64,000 nucleotides of DNA from Deinococcus puniceus (GTDB lineage: Bacteria > Deinococcota > Deinococci > Deinococcales > Deinococcaceae). Of the stretch, positions 18,260 to 27,977 are shown in pieces (position 1 is the stretch's first letter; the number at the start of each line of letters is the position of its first letter). The notes below the pieces were generated by a model. The model was not told the origin of the DNA, did no database searches, and was given only the letters and a program-made list of their open reading frames with translations. A program made the position numbers and the translations under genes. The DNA lies in the NCBI RefSeq assembly GCF_001644565.1, contig NZ_CP011387.1, positions 1,782,501 through 1,846,500 of the forward strand, in the 5' to 3' direction.

Positions 18260-18934
18260 TTAACCGAGTTCGGTCAGCAATTCCTGTACGCGGGCCTTCA
18301 GGTCGCCGCGCTGCTGGGGCTGGCCCAACTGGTGCAGGCCGCCGTGATAGGCGTCGGGGTCGCCAAACAAGCGCGACAGCAGATCAAATTCCCGCTGGCT
18401 GCGGAGACTGGCGTCGTCGCGGAACATGTTCACGTACTGATCCTGAAAGGCCCAATCGCTCAGGCGGCCTTCCACGAAGTCGTTCATCAGGCGGCGGTAG
18501 GGTTCCACGTTATCGTCAGTGGACACGGTGCCTTGTCCGGCCCGAACCGGAACTTCAGCGGTAAATACAGGCTCTAGGGCTTCGGGGGTGATGTCCCAGT
18601 TGTTCACTTCAAACTGGGGCTGGCCTTCCTTAAACAGAATCAGTTGCGGGCTGTGGTGAACAAGGCCCGTCAGGTCGGTCACGTGGTTGCTGGCCGGACG
18701 CCAATCAACGACCCGGATAAAGCCCACGGGCAACTCGTGGCGCTGCAAAAACTGCTCCAGCACGCCAAAGCCCTGCATGGTTTTGTGGCAAGTGCCTGCC
18801 TTGAAGACGGCGGCGAGGGGATGCTCTTTCAGGAACTGATCGACGTCTTCGGGCGTGGTCAGCGGCACCAGAACCTGCTGCTGGGGAGCCTGAGCGTCGG
18901 CTTGCTGGGCGTGTTGCTGGTCGGGGGTGGTCAT
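18260..18934 (-). CDS. BrxC/YtxJ-type monothiol bacilliredoxin with C-terminal extension
   Basis: 224 residues. After a Gln/Ala-rich leader, residues 24-130 follow the thioredoxin-like YtxJ/BrxC pattern: [20 protein letters not shown], then [12 protein letters not shown] with a single active-site cysteine (TCHK), and [12 protein letters not shown] with a proline in the cis-Pro position. BrxC-type proteins remove bacillithiol from modified proteins. Typical family members have about 110 residues. The extra 90 residues here ([20 protein letters not shown], then [18 protein letters not shown]) are charged and helical with no known role. TAAGAT lies six bases before the ATG. Confidence 0.8.
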   Translation of the reverse strand: MTTPDQQHAQQADAQAPQQQVLVPLTTPEDVDQFLKEHPLAAVFKAGTCHKTMQGFGVLEQFLQRHELPVGFIRVVDWRPASNHVTDLTGLVHHSPQLILFKEGQPQFEVNNWDITPEALEPVFTAEVPVRAGQGTVSTDDNVEPYRRLMNDFVEGRLSDWAFQDQYVNMFRDDASLRSQREFDLLSRLFGDPDAYHGGLHQLGQPQQRGDLKARVQELLTELG

Positions 18935-18940
18935 GCGGGT

Positions 18941-18946
18941 ATCTTA
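18941..18946 (-). promoter_or_regulatory. -10 hexamer of the bacilliredoxin gene
   Basis: TAAGAT on the minus strand, six bases from the ATG at 18934. Confidence 0.5.
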
Positions 18947-18989
18947 CCTCTGATGCTTTAGAAAATGAAGTGAGACGGGACACAAGGGA

Positions 18990-19100
18990 CGGAGGGTGGG
19001 GAGCGGTGAGTGGTCAGTGAGAAGGTCAAGGGATAAAAGTCAGAAGCTTTGAGCTTGATCTTTTCTTTTTGCAGTCTCCACTCACCACTAACTACTCATC
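18990..19100. repeat. GTGGTGAG-type simple repeats in both orientations
   Basis: GGTGAGTGGTCAGTGAG near 19003-19019 and CACTCACCACTAACTACTC near 19078-19097 are imperfect inverted copies. A further copy (GTCAGTGGTGAGTGG) lies near 19968, and a related run is embedded in the U32 gene near 57415. The pair could form a weak hairpin downstream of the PAP2 gene. Confidence 0.5.
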
Positions 19101-19101
19101 A

Positions 19102-19902
19102 CTACTCGTTTTTGGGCATCCAGCGCCGAAGCACCAGCGGCACCCCTTCCGCCGCCACCCACACCAACAGTGCGTACCGGAGTGCCCGCACCAGCCCGAT
19201 GTCTTTTACGCTTTGGGGCAAGGCCCCGAGGCCGAAGAAGACCGCGAACACCAAGACCAGACCCAGCACCGCCACGATGAGGCGGCCAGCCACGTCGCGG
19301 GGCGGAGCAAAGGAGGGGCGCACAAACCAGAATCCGGCCAGCAGACCCAGACCCGTCCCGTATTCGCGGGGTGTTCCGGCGGGCAGAAAAGCGGCCACCA
19401 GCAGCAGCAATGCGGGCACGCCCCAGCGCACGGCAGTGTCGTCGGGCACATGGATTCGGGCGGCCATGAGGGCAAACAGACCGCCCAGCAGCAAGCCCAC
19501 CACTACGTCGCTGGGGTAATGCACGTTGAGGGCAAGGCGGGAATAGGAAATGAGCGCAATGAGCAGGCCCGCCGCTACCCACACGCCGGGCCGCCGCACT
19601 TGCAGGGCGATGCCTCCCCAGAGCGTGGCCGCCATTTGGGTATGGCCGCTGGGCAAACCGGGGCCGCCCGCCGTGGCTTTGGCCGCCGCGCTGGCCGCCG
19701 CCGGGTCGTTGGTAAAGGGCCGGGGCAGGTCAAGGCCAAATTTCAGGGCCGTGTTGACCAAGTAACTCAGGGCAAAGGCCACGCCCAGATTGCGCCCGCC
19801 GCGTGGGCTGACCAGCCACGTATACAGCGCCAACGCCACGATAAATACTTCATCTCGCCCCAGATTCGTGACGGCCATCCAGAATGATTCCATGCCCCAC
19901 AT
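19102..19902 (-). CDS. PAP2-family membrane phosphatase
   Basis: A 266-residue multi-spanning protein of the type 2 phosphatidic acid phosphatase family. All three signature blocks are present: [10 protein letters not shown] near residue 55 (KX6RP type), LPSGHTQ near residue 83 (PSGH) and [16 protein letters not shown] near residue 123 (SRX5HX3D). The family dephosphorylates lipid phosphates such as undecaprenyl diphosphate, phosphatidate or PGP; which one cannot be told. Six or more membrane helices are evident. It begins MWGMESFW; the inner ATG (MESFW) is also possible. Confidence 0.88.
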   Translation of the reverse strand: MWGMESFWMAVTNLGRDEVFIVALALYTWLVSPRGGRNLGVAFALSYLVNTALKFGLDLPRPFTNDPAAASAAAKATAGGPGLPSGHTQMAATLWGGIALQVRRPGVWVAAGLLIALISYSRLALNVHYPSDVVVGLLLGGLFALMAARIHVPDDTAVRWGVPALLLLVAAFLPAGTPREYGTGLGLLAGFWFVRPSFAPPRDVAGRLIVAVLGLVLVFAVFFGLGALPQSVKDIGLVRALRYALLVWVAAEGVPLVLRRWMPKNE

Positions 19903-20058
19903 TCTGACGGACGGCTGAGACGGCGAGGCGTGAATTTGTTTGCGGGTGCTGGGACTGCTGTTTGTTGTCAGTGGTGAGTGGCAAAGGCGGCAGCTTCAAA
20001 AAATCTGTGTGCGTGACATCGCAGCTCTCAGCGCCTTCATCCTCAGCCCCGGCCCCGC

Positions 20059-20064
20059 TACACT
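20059..20064 (+). promoter_or_regulatory. -10 hexamer of the ABC ATPase gene
   Basis: TACACT, then GTATCC and the ATG at 20071. Confidence 0.5.
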
Positions 20065-20070
20065 GTATCC

Positions 20071-21693
<1,623 letters not shown>

Positions 21694-21834
21694 GCAAACA
21701 AGGGGAAAAAGGGGCACAGCCGGTTTTAGAACTCTGTTGGACTCTGCCTCGAAGCTGATCTGAACCACACTTGACCTGTTTTCAGGCAGCCTCTCAGACA
21801 ATTCCGACTCCCACCTATGTGCTTGACTGCACCC

Positions 21835-22566
21835 ATGATTTCCTCTGGCCCCTCTCCCCTGCCCCCCGCACGCGGCCCTTGGATTTTGCGGATGCAGTGG
21901 CACGATTTGTGTTTTCTGCACTGGGCGGTGAATCCTGAGATGATTGCCCGGACTCTTCCAGCGGGGGTAGAGGTAGACACACGCGGCGGGCAAGCGTACT
22001 TAGGCGTCGTTCCCTTCCGCATGAGCGGCGTCGCCCCCCGCCTCGCGCCCGATGTGCCCCGCCTGAGCGCCTTTCCGGAACTGAATCTGAGGACGTATGT
22101 GACGGTAGACGGCGTGCCCGGCGTGTGGTTTTACAGTCTGGACATTCCCGAAGCGCTGCCTGTGCTGCTGGCCCGCACCTTTTTTCATCTGCCCTACAAC
22201 TTGGCCCAGATGTGGATGCAGCGTGACAACGGCGTCACGCGCTATGCCAGCGCCCGCACGCAGGCCGACGCCCCAGCGGGACGGTTTGCCGCCGCTTACC
22301 ACCCGGTAGGGCCGGAGTTTCAGGCCGCGCCCGGTACGCTGGAAGACTGGCTGACCAACCGCCTCGCCCTGTACAGCGCCGATAAAACGGGCCGAGTCTA
22401 CCGGGGCCACATTCACCACACGCCTTGGCCCCTGCGCCGTGCCGAGGCCGAAATTGCCGAAAATACGCTGGCTGACCGCTTGGGCGTAACGCTGGAAGGC
22501 CAGCCCCACTTGCTGCACTCCGAACGCTTGGATGTGCGGGCGTGGTGGCTGGAACGGGTGCGCTGA
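21835..22566 (+). CDS. YqjF/DUF2071 family protein
   Basis: A protein of about 243 residues with the DUF2071 pattern: MQWHDLCFLHWAVNPEMIARTLPAG, then AYLGVVPFRMSGVAP, ELNLRTYVTVDGVPGVWFYSLD and ARTFFHLPYNLAQMW. The beta-barrel fold resembles acetoacetate-decarboxylase-like proteins, but no reaction is known. An upstream ATG at 21817 would add six residues; neither start has a clear ribosome-binding site. It ends three bases before the convergent gene at 22570. Confidence 0.8.
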   Translation: MISSGPSPLPPARGPWILRMQWHDLCFLHWAVNPEMIARTLPAGVEVDTRGGQAYLGVVPFRMSGVAPRLAPDVPRLSAFPELNLRTYVTVDGVPGVWFYSLDIPEALPVLLARTFFHLPYNLAQMWMQRDNGVTRYASARTQADAPAGRFAAAYHPVGPEFQAAPGTLEDWLTNRLALYSADKTGRVYRGHIHHTPWPLRRAEAEIAENTLADRLGVTLEGQPHLLHSERLDVRAWWLERVR

Positions 22567-22569
22567 AGC

Positions 22570-23541
22570 TTAATCGGTGGCCGGAATCTCCAGACTGAAC
22601 GGCACCTTTAGGCCTGCTTCCGCCGTTTCGCGGGCAATGGTGGGGGCGTGGCTCAGGGCCAGCACCGCGCGGTATGTTCGCACGGCCAGATCACGGTCTC
22701 CCTGTGCGTCGCGGACTTGACCCAAGCGGGCCAGCGTCAGACCGGGCAGGCTGCGGGGCAAGTCGGTCAGGCCGTGTGCAGCACGTTCCAGCAGGGCGCG
22801 GGCGGCTACCAGATCACCAACGGCAAGGTGAATGCTGGCGGCAGCGGCATCAAGTTCTGCTTTGGGCGTGACCGCGTCGCCGGGTTCGCGGTCTAGGGCG
22901 GCCAGCAGCGCCCCCAAATCGTCACCCTCGTTCAGTTGCCACGCCCGGTCTGCCAGCGCCCGCACGCGGCTGGGTTCGCCGGGGGCAAAGTTGGTCAGAT
23001 CAGGGAGAACAGAAAGGGGCAAGAGAGCTTGCAAGCCCGGTAAATCGTCCAGCGCCACCAATACAACGCCCGATTGACCTTGCAGCGCCGCTGCCAACTC
23101 CGACAACCGCCGCTCCTGCCAGCGCGTGCCGGGGCCTTCGTCGAGTGCCGTGCGGGTGGCGTCATGGTAAGCGCGGGCGGCGTCCAGAAGCTCTGGGCTG
23201 ATGGCCCGGTGTGCGCTGAGGGGTTCGGCTAGGGCGGCACTCAGGGCGCGTTCGGCCTGCCCCGCCGCCCGCAACCGTTCGCGGCCTTGCGGGTATTGAT
23301 TTAAAAAGTTGGTGAGTTGATGGTATTCGGCGTCGGCCCAAGCCCACTCGGGGGCCACGTCCCGAATGCCGATCCGGGCGGCGGGCAGGGCGTCGCGCAG
23401 GGGGTGATCGGGGTCAGAGCCAGTGGCCCACCAGACTTCGGACGCACCCAAGAACCGCATGAGTTCTACCACCGTGCCCGCGTTGTACTGGGGGCTGAGG
23501 CGCAGCAAGTCGCCCACATCGGGCAGCAGGGTGAGGGTCAT
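22570..23541 (-). CDS. Hypothetical TPR-like protein, third gene of the PSD-like operon
   Basis: A 323-residue soluble protein. The N-terminal 90 residues begin [20 protein letters not shown]; the rest is helical and Ala/Leu-rich. The C-terminal segment ([23 protein letters not shown], then [27 protein letters not shown]) has the spacing of tetratricopeptide repeats. Function unknown. The ATG at 23541 overlaps the stop of the preceding gene (ATGA); longer in-frame starts lie inside that gene and are less likely. Confidence 0.65.
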   Translation of the reverse strand: MTLTLLPDVGDLLRLSPQYNAGTVVELMRFLGASEVWWATGSDPDHPLRDALPAARIGIRDVAPEWAWADAEYHQLTNFLNQYPQGRERLRAAGQAERALSAALAEPLSAHRAISPELLDAARAYHDATRTALDEGPGTRWQERRLSELAAALQGQSGVVLVALDDLPGLQALLPLSVLPDLTNFAPGEPSRVRALADRAWQLNEGDDLGALLAALDREPGDAVTPKAELDAAAASIHLAVGDLVAARALLERAAHGLTDLPRSLPGLTLARLGQVRDAQGDRDLAVRTYRAVLALSHAPTIARETAEAGLKVPFSLEIPATD

Positions 23542-24110
23542 TGGGCCACCACCGCACCACGCCGCGCTAATTCGTCCAGAAACTGCTGAGGATCGGCGGG
23601 GGTCAAGAAATACCACTGAAACGGTTCGGCTACAGATGTTGGCCTAGACGGCAGAATGAACGACGGACGGGCTGGGGCTTCATGGTTGACCGGAACGCCG
23701 AGCAACACTCCACCCGACATCACCGAAGCCAACGCCGTGACCGAACGCACGCCGTCTGAACCGAAGGAAAATGCCCCAGTGAGATAGCCCGGCAGACCCG
23801 TGCCAAACGTGCGAACGCCTAAGCTTCCTGCCGTCTCTCTGGCCTGCATTCCGGCATAAGGGAGCAGCGTGGTGCCCAGCAGACGATTGATTTCCAACCC
23901 AGTTGGGGTCAGGCGGTAGCGCAGGCGGTGCGGCGCGAGCTGAAATAGGGCAGCGATGAGAGCCGCCACCACAAGGAGTCCCCAATGCGGCACGGTGGGC
24001 GCCTCGGGTGGATCAGGCACGAAAGCCATTGCCGCCATAGCTATCGGAATGCCCCACAGGATGGCCTGCATCCAGCCAGAGGTGCTCGGACTTGCCAGCG
24101 CCACAGTCAT
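23538..24110 (-). CDS. Membrane-anchored bacterial PH-domain-like protein
   Basis: A 190-residue protein with two membrane helices near the N-terminus ([16 protein letters not shown] and [18 protein letters not shown]). A PH-like beta domain follows, with the pattern [25 protein letters not shown] and a final FLDELARRG helix. It sits between the PSD-like gene and the TPR-like gene with four-base overlaps on both sides, so the three products probably work together at the membrane. Confidence 0.65.
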   Translation of the reverse strand: MTVALASPSTSGWMQAILWGIPIAMAAMAFVPDPPEAPTVPHWGLLVVAALIAALFQLAPHRLRYRLTPTGLEINRLLGTTLLPYAGMQARETAGSLGVRTFGTGLPGYLTGAFSFGSDGVRSVTALASVMSGGVLLGVPVNHEAPARPSFILPSRPTSVAEPFQWYFLTPADPQQFLDELARRGAVVAQ

Positions 24111-24793
24111 GCTTCGGCCCGCGCCACCACCGTTTCTGCGCCCAGCACGCGCTCCCCCACGCTGATTTGAGGCGTGAAGGCGGCGGGCAGCAACAGGAAG
24201 ATCAGGCCGCCTTCATCCAAAAAGGCACTCTTGTTGCCTGCCCGCACCGTGTCGGCCTCGCGGGTGTAGGTGGTGGCATTCAGGCCGCTGCCGGGGGCAA
24301 CGAGCGTTGTCGTTACTTCGCCGTGAATGGTATGGGTGGTCAGCGCGTGCCGCTCGTTTTCCAGCGTGCCGCGTGTGCCCAACACGTCGGCGGGACGCCC
24401 GGCCAGCAGCGAGGCCGCCGCCCCAGCCGACAGCAGCGGCGTGTTCTGGCGGCTGCCCGTGTGGTGGGCACGCACCACGGCCCCACCCACCGGGTGATAG
24501 GTAAAATGCACATCCAGCGGCCCCATATACACGCCCACCAGCCAGCCATCAGGAGCGGCGTCCGGCAAGCCCGTCAGATCGCCCACTGGGATGGGATGTG
24601 ACCCGGAATCGGCGTAGAGTTGCCCGCCTGTCACGCGCTTGACCAGGCACACCAGGCCATCGGCAGGAGCCAGAACCGTGTCGGCATCGGCGGGCGGCAG
24701 GCGCACTGGATCGCGGAAACGGTATACGCCGCGCAGGTAATACAGGGCGGCTCCGGCAGCGGCAACGGGCAGAAGGCGGCGCAACAAAGTCAT
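24107..24793 (-). CDS. Phosphatidylserine decarboxylase-like protein lacking the pyruvoyl serine
   Basis: A 228-residue protein with the layout of short (archaeal/PSD-A type) phosphatidylserine decarboxylases. It has an N-terminal hydrophobic stretch, FRDPVR near 27, APADG (Asp45), MGPLDVHFTYHP (His96), ENER near 145 and a GERVLGAETVVA ending. In active enzymes an ungapped block ending in FGSRVDxFLP supplies the serine that self-cleaves to form pyruvoyl. Here the matching block is DEGGLIFLLLP, so Gly196 stands where serine is expected. The Asp and His positions remain. By inference it cannot form pyruvoyl. TACACT lies six bases before the ATG. First gene of a three-gene operon. Confidence 0.75.
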   Translation of the reverse strand: MTLLRRLLPVAAAGAALYYLRGVYRFRDPVRLPPADADTVLAPADGLVCLVKRVTGGQLYADSGSHPIPVGDLTGLPDAAPDGWLVGVYMGPLDVHFTYHPVGGAVVRAHHTGSRQNTPLLSAGAAASLLAGRPADVLGTRGTLENERHALTTHTIHGEVTTTLVAPGSGLNATTYTREADTVRAGNKSAFLDEGGLIFLLLPAAFTPQISVGERVLGAETVVARAEA

Positions 24794-24799
24794 AGACGG

Positions 24800-24805
24800 A
24801 GTGTA
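24800..24805 (-). promoter_or_regulatory. -10 hexamer of the PSD-like operon
   Basis: TACACT on the minus strand, six bases before the ATG at 24793. Confidence 0.5.
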
Positions 24806-24859
24806 GCGGGAAGGCGGTGGGAAGGTGGAACGACGACTGTTGAGGTTGGCTTGGAGGGG

Positions 24860-24902
24860 CAGTCTAAGGGTCTAGGGTCTGAGGATCTAAGAAGGGCAGG
24901 GC
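24860..24902. repeat. Purine-rich dispersed repeat, copy 2
   Basis: GTCTAAGGGTCTAGGGTCTG followed by AGGATCTAAGAAGGGCAGGG. It resembles the copies at 14517 and around the IS at 39042 and 40324, but lacks the AATCGCTGGCGCTCA tail. Confidence 0.6.
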
Positions 24903-24971
24903 CGCGTACCAGACAGGCCAAGAGAAGCGGCGCAAACCGGAGTTCCCGCCGCGCCGAGTGTGTGGCTGGGG

Positions 24972-25700
24972 TTACTTGGACGCGAGGATAGTGACGCTCT
25001 GCAAGGTGTCGGCCACGGCTCCGGGGAGGGGCGTATCGTTGCCGCTGGCTGTGCGTGTCAGCTTGGCGAGGGCATCTTGTCCGGCGCTAACTTTGCCAAA
25101 CACGGTGTACTGACCGCTCAGAAAGTCGGCGTCAGTGAGGGTGATGAAGAACTGGCTGCCCTGAGAATCCGGGCTTTGCGAGCGGGCCATGCCCAGCACG
25201 CCTGCCGAGTTGAAACGCAACTTGTTGTTGACCTCATACGAAAACTGGTAGCCGGGGCCGCCCGTTCCCCACGCGGCTTTCTTGGAGAGGTCGACACTCT
25301 GGGGGTCGCCGCCCTGCGCCATGAAGCCGTCTATGACGCGGTGAAACCGGGTTCCATCGTAAAAGCGGTTGAGCGCCAAGAACACGAAGTTGTTGACGGC
25401 CACTGGGCTGCCCGCCGCGTTCAAGTCGATGGTGATGTCGCCCTTGCTGGTCTTGAGGACGGCGCGGTACTGCTTGCCGGGCGCGATGACTTGTTCGGCT
25501 TTGGTGAAGGTGCGAACCGGAGTGGTGCTGAGGTAGGGCAGCGGCGCGTACACGACAGGTGCGGCAGCGGGAGCCGATGCAGCGGGCGTTTTAGCGGGAA
25601 CCGAAGCCGGAACTTTGGCGGGAACTTTGCTGGCCTGGGGGGCACAGGCCATCAGCAGCAAACCGAGCGCAGACAGGCCGACGGAACGTTTACGGAGCAT
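24972..25700 (-). CDS. Exported cyclophilin-type peptidyl-prolyl isomerase
   Basis: A 242-residue lipoprotein-like protein: MLRKRSVGLSALGLLLMAC gives lipobox cysteine 19. A Pro/Ala/Lys linker follows (about 20-50), then a cyclophilin domain with GSPVAVNNFVFLALNRFYDG, FHRVIDGFMAQGGDPQ (active-site FHRV and QGGDP) and SQGSQFFITLTDADFLSGQYTVFGKV. It should catalyse prolyl cis-trans isomerisation during folding of secreted proteins. The start at 25700 is set by TATACT six bases upstream; the open frame beyond it runs through a dispersed repeat. Confidence 0.92.
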   Translation of the reverse strand: MLRKRSVGLSALGLLLMACAPQASKVPAKVPASVPAKTPAASAPAAAPVVYAPLPYLSTTPVRTFTKAEQVIAPGKQYRAVLKTSKGDITIDLNAAGSPVAVNNFVFLALNRFYDGTRFHRVIDGFMAQGGDPQSVDLSKKAAWGTGGPGYQFSYEVNNKLRFNSAGVLGMARSQSPDSQGSQFFITLTDADFLSGQYTVFGKVSAGQDALAKLTRTASGNDTPLPGAVADTLQSVTILASK

Positions 25701-25706
25701 GGTCGG

Positions 25707-25712
25707 AGTATA
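25707..25712 (-). promoter_or_regulatory. -10 hexamer of the cyclophilin gene
   Basis: TATACT on the minus strand, then CCGACC and the ATG at 25700. It excludes the longer open frame starting in the repeat. Confidence 0.55.
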
Positions 25713-25755
25713 GAGAAGGGGAAGATGAGAGGGGCAAACCGCTTTGGGTCGGAAG

Positions 25756-25855
25756 GCGAACCCCCGACGCAACGCCCCCTCCTTGGAGGTGGGGACTAAA
25801 GCAGTTGCGCTCCCCTCTAAGGGGGGCTGGCTGCGAAGCAGGCTGGGGGGTTTGC
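25756..25855. repeat. Dispersed palindromic repeat, copy 4 (full length)
   Basis: Starts GCGAACCCCCGACGCAACGC and ends GGGGGGCTGGCTGCGAAGCA with GGGGGGTTTGC. Closely matches copy 2 at 5963, including the middle TTGCGCTCCCCT block. Confidence 0.75.
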
Positions 25856-25880
25856 ACGCGACTTTACTTGGACTTGGAAG

Positions 25881-25930
25881 GCGAACCCCCCCGTTGCTCA
25901 CGCAACGCCCCCCTTAGAGGGGAGGACAAC
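25881..25930. repeat. Dispersed palindromic repeat, copy 5 (left half)
   Basis: GCGAACCCCCCCGTTGCTCA followed by CGCAACGCCCCCCTTAG and GGGGAGGACAAC; nearly identical to copy 1 at 938-987. It lies 26 bases after copy 4. Confidence 0.7.
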
Positions 25931-25942
25931 TGCTGTTTAGGG

Positions 25943-26443
25943 CTAGTCCAGCGACAGACTTGTCGTGTATTTTTCCTGCTTGACGACGATGGTGCTGGCC
26001 GTATTGCGAACGCCGGGAATGGCCGCCAGTACGTCTACGAGGAACTTCTGATAGGCGTCCAGATCGGGCAGGCAGACCTTCAGCAGATAGTCGGTGTCGC
26101 CCAAGCACAGATAGCATTCCAGCACTTCGGGGCGGTTGCGCATATGTTCGGCAAAGGTTTCGAAGCCCTGTTTGGTCTGTTTGTCTAGCGTGACCCGCAC
26201 CACCACCATCAGATCACGGCCCACCTGTTTGGGGTCAAGCAGGGCCACATAGCGGTGAATAATGCCCTCTTCTTCCAGCCGCCGAACCCGGCGCAGGGTG
26301 GGCGCGGGCGTCAGGCCCACTTCATCGGCCAATTCGGTATTGGGAATGCGGGCGTCGCGCTGCAAAATGGCGAGGATGTGCCGGTCAATGGCGTCGAGTT
26401 CCACGACACCGGAACGTGCGGAAGCAGGCAGAGATTGTGACAT
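25943..26443 (-). CDS. Lrp/AsnC-family transcriptional regulator
   Basis: A 166-residue regulator. The helix-turn-helix covers about residues 16-65 (LDAIDRHILAILQRDARIPN, then ADEVGLTPAPTLRRVRRLEEEGII). A RAM-type ligand domain follows, with VVVRVTLDKQ, RPEVLECYLCLGDTDYLLKV and IPGVRNTASTIVV. It is divergent from alanine dehydrogenase, as in AldR-type pairs where the regulator senses alanine or leucine and controls ald; that role is inferred from position. TAAACT lies ten bases before the ATG. Frames extending further upstream enter the shared promoter and are rejected. Confidence 0.92.
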   Translation of the reverse strand: MSQSLPASARSGVVELDAIDRHILAILQRDARIPNTELADEVGLTPAPTLRRVRRLEEEGIIHRYVALLDPKQVGRDLMVVVRVTLDKQTKQGFETFAEHMRNRPEVLECYLCLGDTDYLLKVCLPDLDAYQKFLVDVLAAIPGVRNTASTIVVKQEKYTTSLSLD

Positions 26444-26453
26444 CTTGGGGCCA

Positions 26454-26459
26454 AGTTTA
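26454..26459 (-). promoter_or_regulatory. -10 hexamer of the Lrp-type gene
   Basis: TAAACT on the minus strand, ten bases before the ATG at 26443. The 173-base divergent gap to ald (26444-26616) is where operator sites would be expected. Confidence 0.4.
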
Positions 26460-26616
26460 GCAGTTTGACGCAACGCTATTGCGGCGATGCCCCTGTTTGC
26501 GGGCCTGCGGGCAATCGCGGCGGCGAGCCTTCCTGCTAGCATTGCGCCATCTCAATCAAGTGTCGCCGCGTGAATAGCACTGCGGCTCAGCTCTGGCAAA
26601 CCCCAAGGAGAACCCC

Positions 26617-27723
26617 ATGAAAATCGGACTGCCCAAAGAAATCAAAGTCAAAGAAAACCGCGTCGCCCTCACTCCCGGCGGTGTGGGAACGCTGGTGCGC
26701 CGGGGCCATACCGTAACGGTGGAACACGGCGCAGGCGTAGGCAGCGGCATTGCCGACGCCGAATACGTGGCGGCGGGCGCAGTGATGGGTACGGCAGACG
26801 AAGCGTGGGCCGCCCAGATGGTGGTCAAGGTGAAGGAGCCGATTGAGCGCGAATACGGTTACCTGCGCGACGATCTGCTGCTGTTTACCTACCTGCATCT
26901 GGCCGCAGACCGCGCCCTGACCGAAGCGTTGCTGAAGGCCGGAACCACCGCCATTGCCTATGAAACCGTACAGGTCGAAGACGGCAGTCTGCCCCTGCTG
27001 ATGCCCATGAGCGAAGTCGCGGGCCGCCTGAGCGTGCAGGCGGGCGCGTACCATCTGCAAAAGCCCGTGGGCGGGCGCGGCGTGTTGCTGGGCGGGGTTC
27101 CCGGTGTGCAGGCCGGACATGTGGTGATCGTGGGCGGCGGCGTGGTGGGCACCAATGCTGCAAAAATGGCGATGGGATTGGGCGCGAAAGTGACCGTGCT
27201 GGACGTGTCTCACCGCCGCCTGACCTACCTTGACGACGTATTTTTCGGCAAGCTGACCACCATGATGAGCAGCGAGGCCAACATCCGCGCCCTGCTGCCC
27301 GAAACTGACCTGCTGGTAGGCGCGGTGCTGATTCCCGGCGCAAAAGCCCCCCACCTCGTGACCCGCGACATGTTGCCACTCATGCAGGAAGGCAGCGTCA
27401 TCGTGGACGTGGCTGTCGATCAGGGCGGCTGCGTGGAAACCATTCATGCCACCACACACGACGATCCCACCTACCTCGTGGACGGCGTGATTCACTACGG
27501 CGTGGCGAACATGCCCGGAGCCGTGCCGCGTACCAGCACGTTTGCCCTCACCAACCAGACCTTGCCTTACGCCCTGCTGCTGGCCGATCACGGCATCGGC
27601 GCTCTGAGCCGCAACAAGGCACTCAGCCTCGGCCTGAACACGCACGCGGGCCAGCTGACCTACGCGGGCGTGGCCGACGCGCTGGGTATGGAGTACGTAG
27701 AGACTGGGGCAGTGTTGGCTTAA
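26617..27723 (+). CDS. ald: Alanine dehydrogenase
   Basis: A 368-residue NAD-dependent enzyme interconverting alanine and pyruvate plus ammonia. It opens [20 protein letters not shown], with the substrate Arg of ENRVALTP. It carries the [13 protein letters not shown] block with the catalytic lysine, FTYLHLAAD with the catalytic histidine, the Rossmann motif [14 protein letters not shown] near residue 170 and the closing [16 protein letters not shown] loop. Length is that of the family (about 370). AAGGAG lies eight bases before the ATG, so unlike most neighbours it has a leader. Confidence 0.96.
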   Translation: MKIGLPKEIKVKENRVALTPGGVGTLVRRGHTVTVEHGAGVGSGIADAEYVAAGAVMGTADEAWAAQMVVKVKEPIEREYGYLRDDLLLFTYLHLAADRALTEALLKAGTTAIAYETVQVEDGSLPLLMPMSEVAGRLSVQAGAYHLQKPVGGRGVLLGGVPGVQAGHVVIVGGGVVGTNAAKMAMGLGAKVTVLDVSHRRLTYLDDVFFGKLTTMMSSEANIRALLPETDLLVGAVLIPGAKAPHLVTRDMLPLMQEGSVIVDVAVDQGGCVETIHATTHDDPTYLVDGVIHYGVANMPGAVPRTSTFALTNQTLPYALLLADHGIGALSRNKALSLGLNTHAGQLTYAGVADALGMEYVETGAVLA

Positions 27724-27964
27724 GCCCAAGTGGGTTTTAGCAATCGTAGAAGCGGTGGGCGTGTAGGCAGCCCGCCGCATTGTTTTTTGCTGTCATACAC
27801 TGCAATCAAGCCGAGTTGAGACAGAGTCTTGTGCCCTCTCCACTTGTAAAATCCTGAGAGCTAAGCAGCAAAAGTGCTCCTAGGAGGACAGTTCAGCTGA
27901 CTAGCGAGCAAACTCAGATTTCCGGATTGAAGGCGGGCGGGCCATCTTCCCCCGCCTGGAGGCG

Positions 27965-27970
27965 TACCCT
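27965..27970 (+). promoter_or_regulatory. -10 hexamer of the ABC exporter gene
   Basis: TACCCT, then seven bases and the ATG at 27978. The gap 27724-27964 holds no other recognisable feature. Confidence 0.45.
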
Positions 27971-27977
27971 AAGCCCT

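Noticed and set aside
26587..27780. Frame antisense to alanine dehydrogenase
   Set aside because: His/Gln-rich shadow; ald is complete on the other strand.
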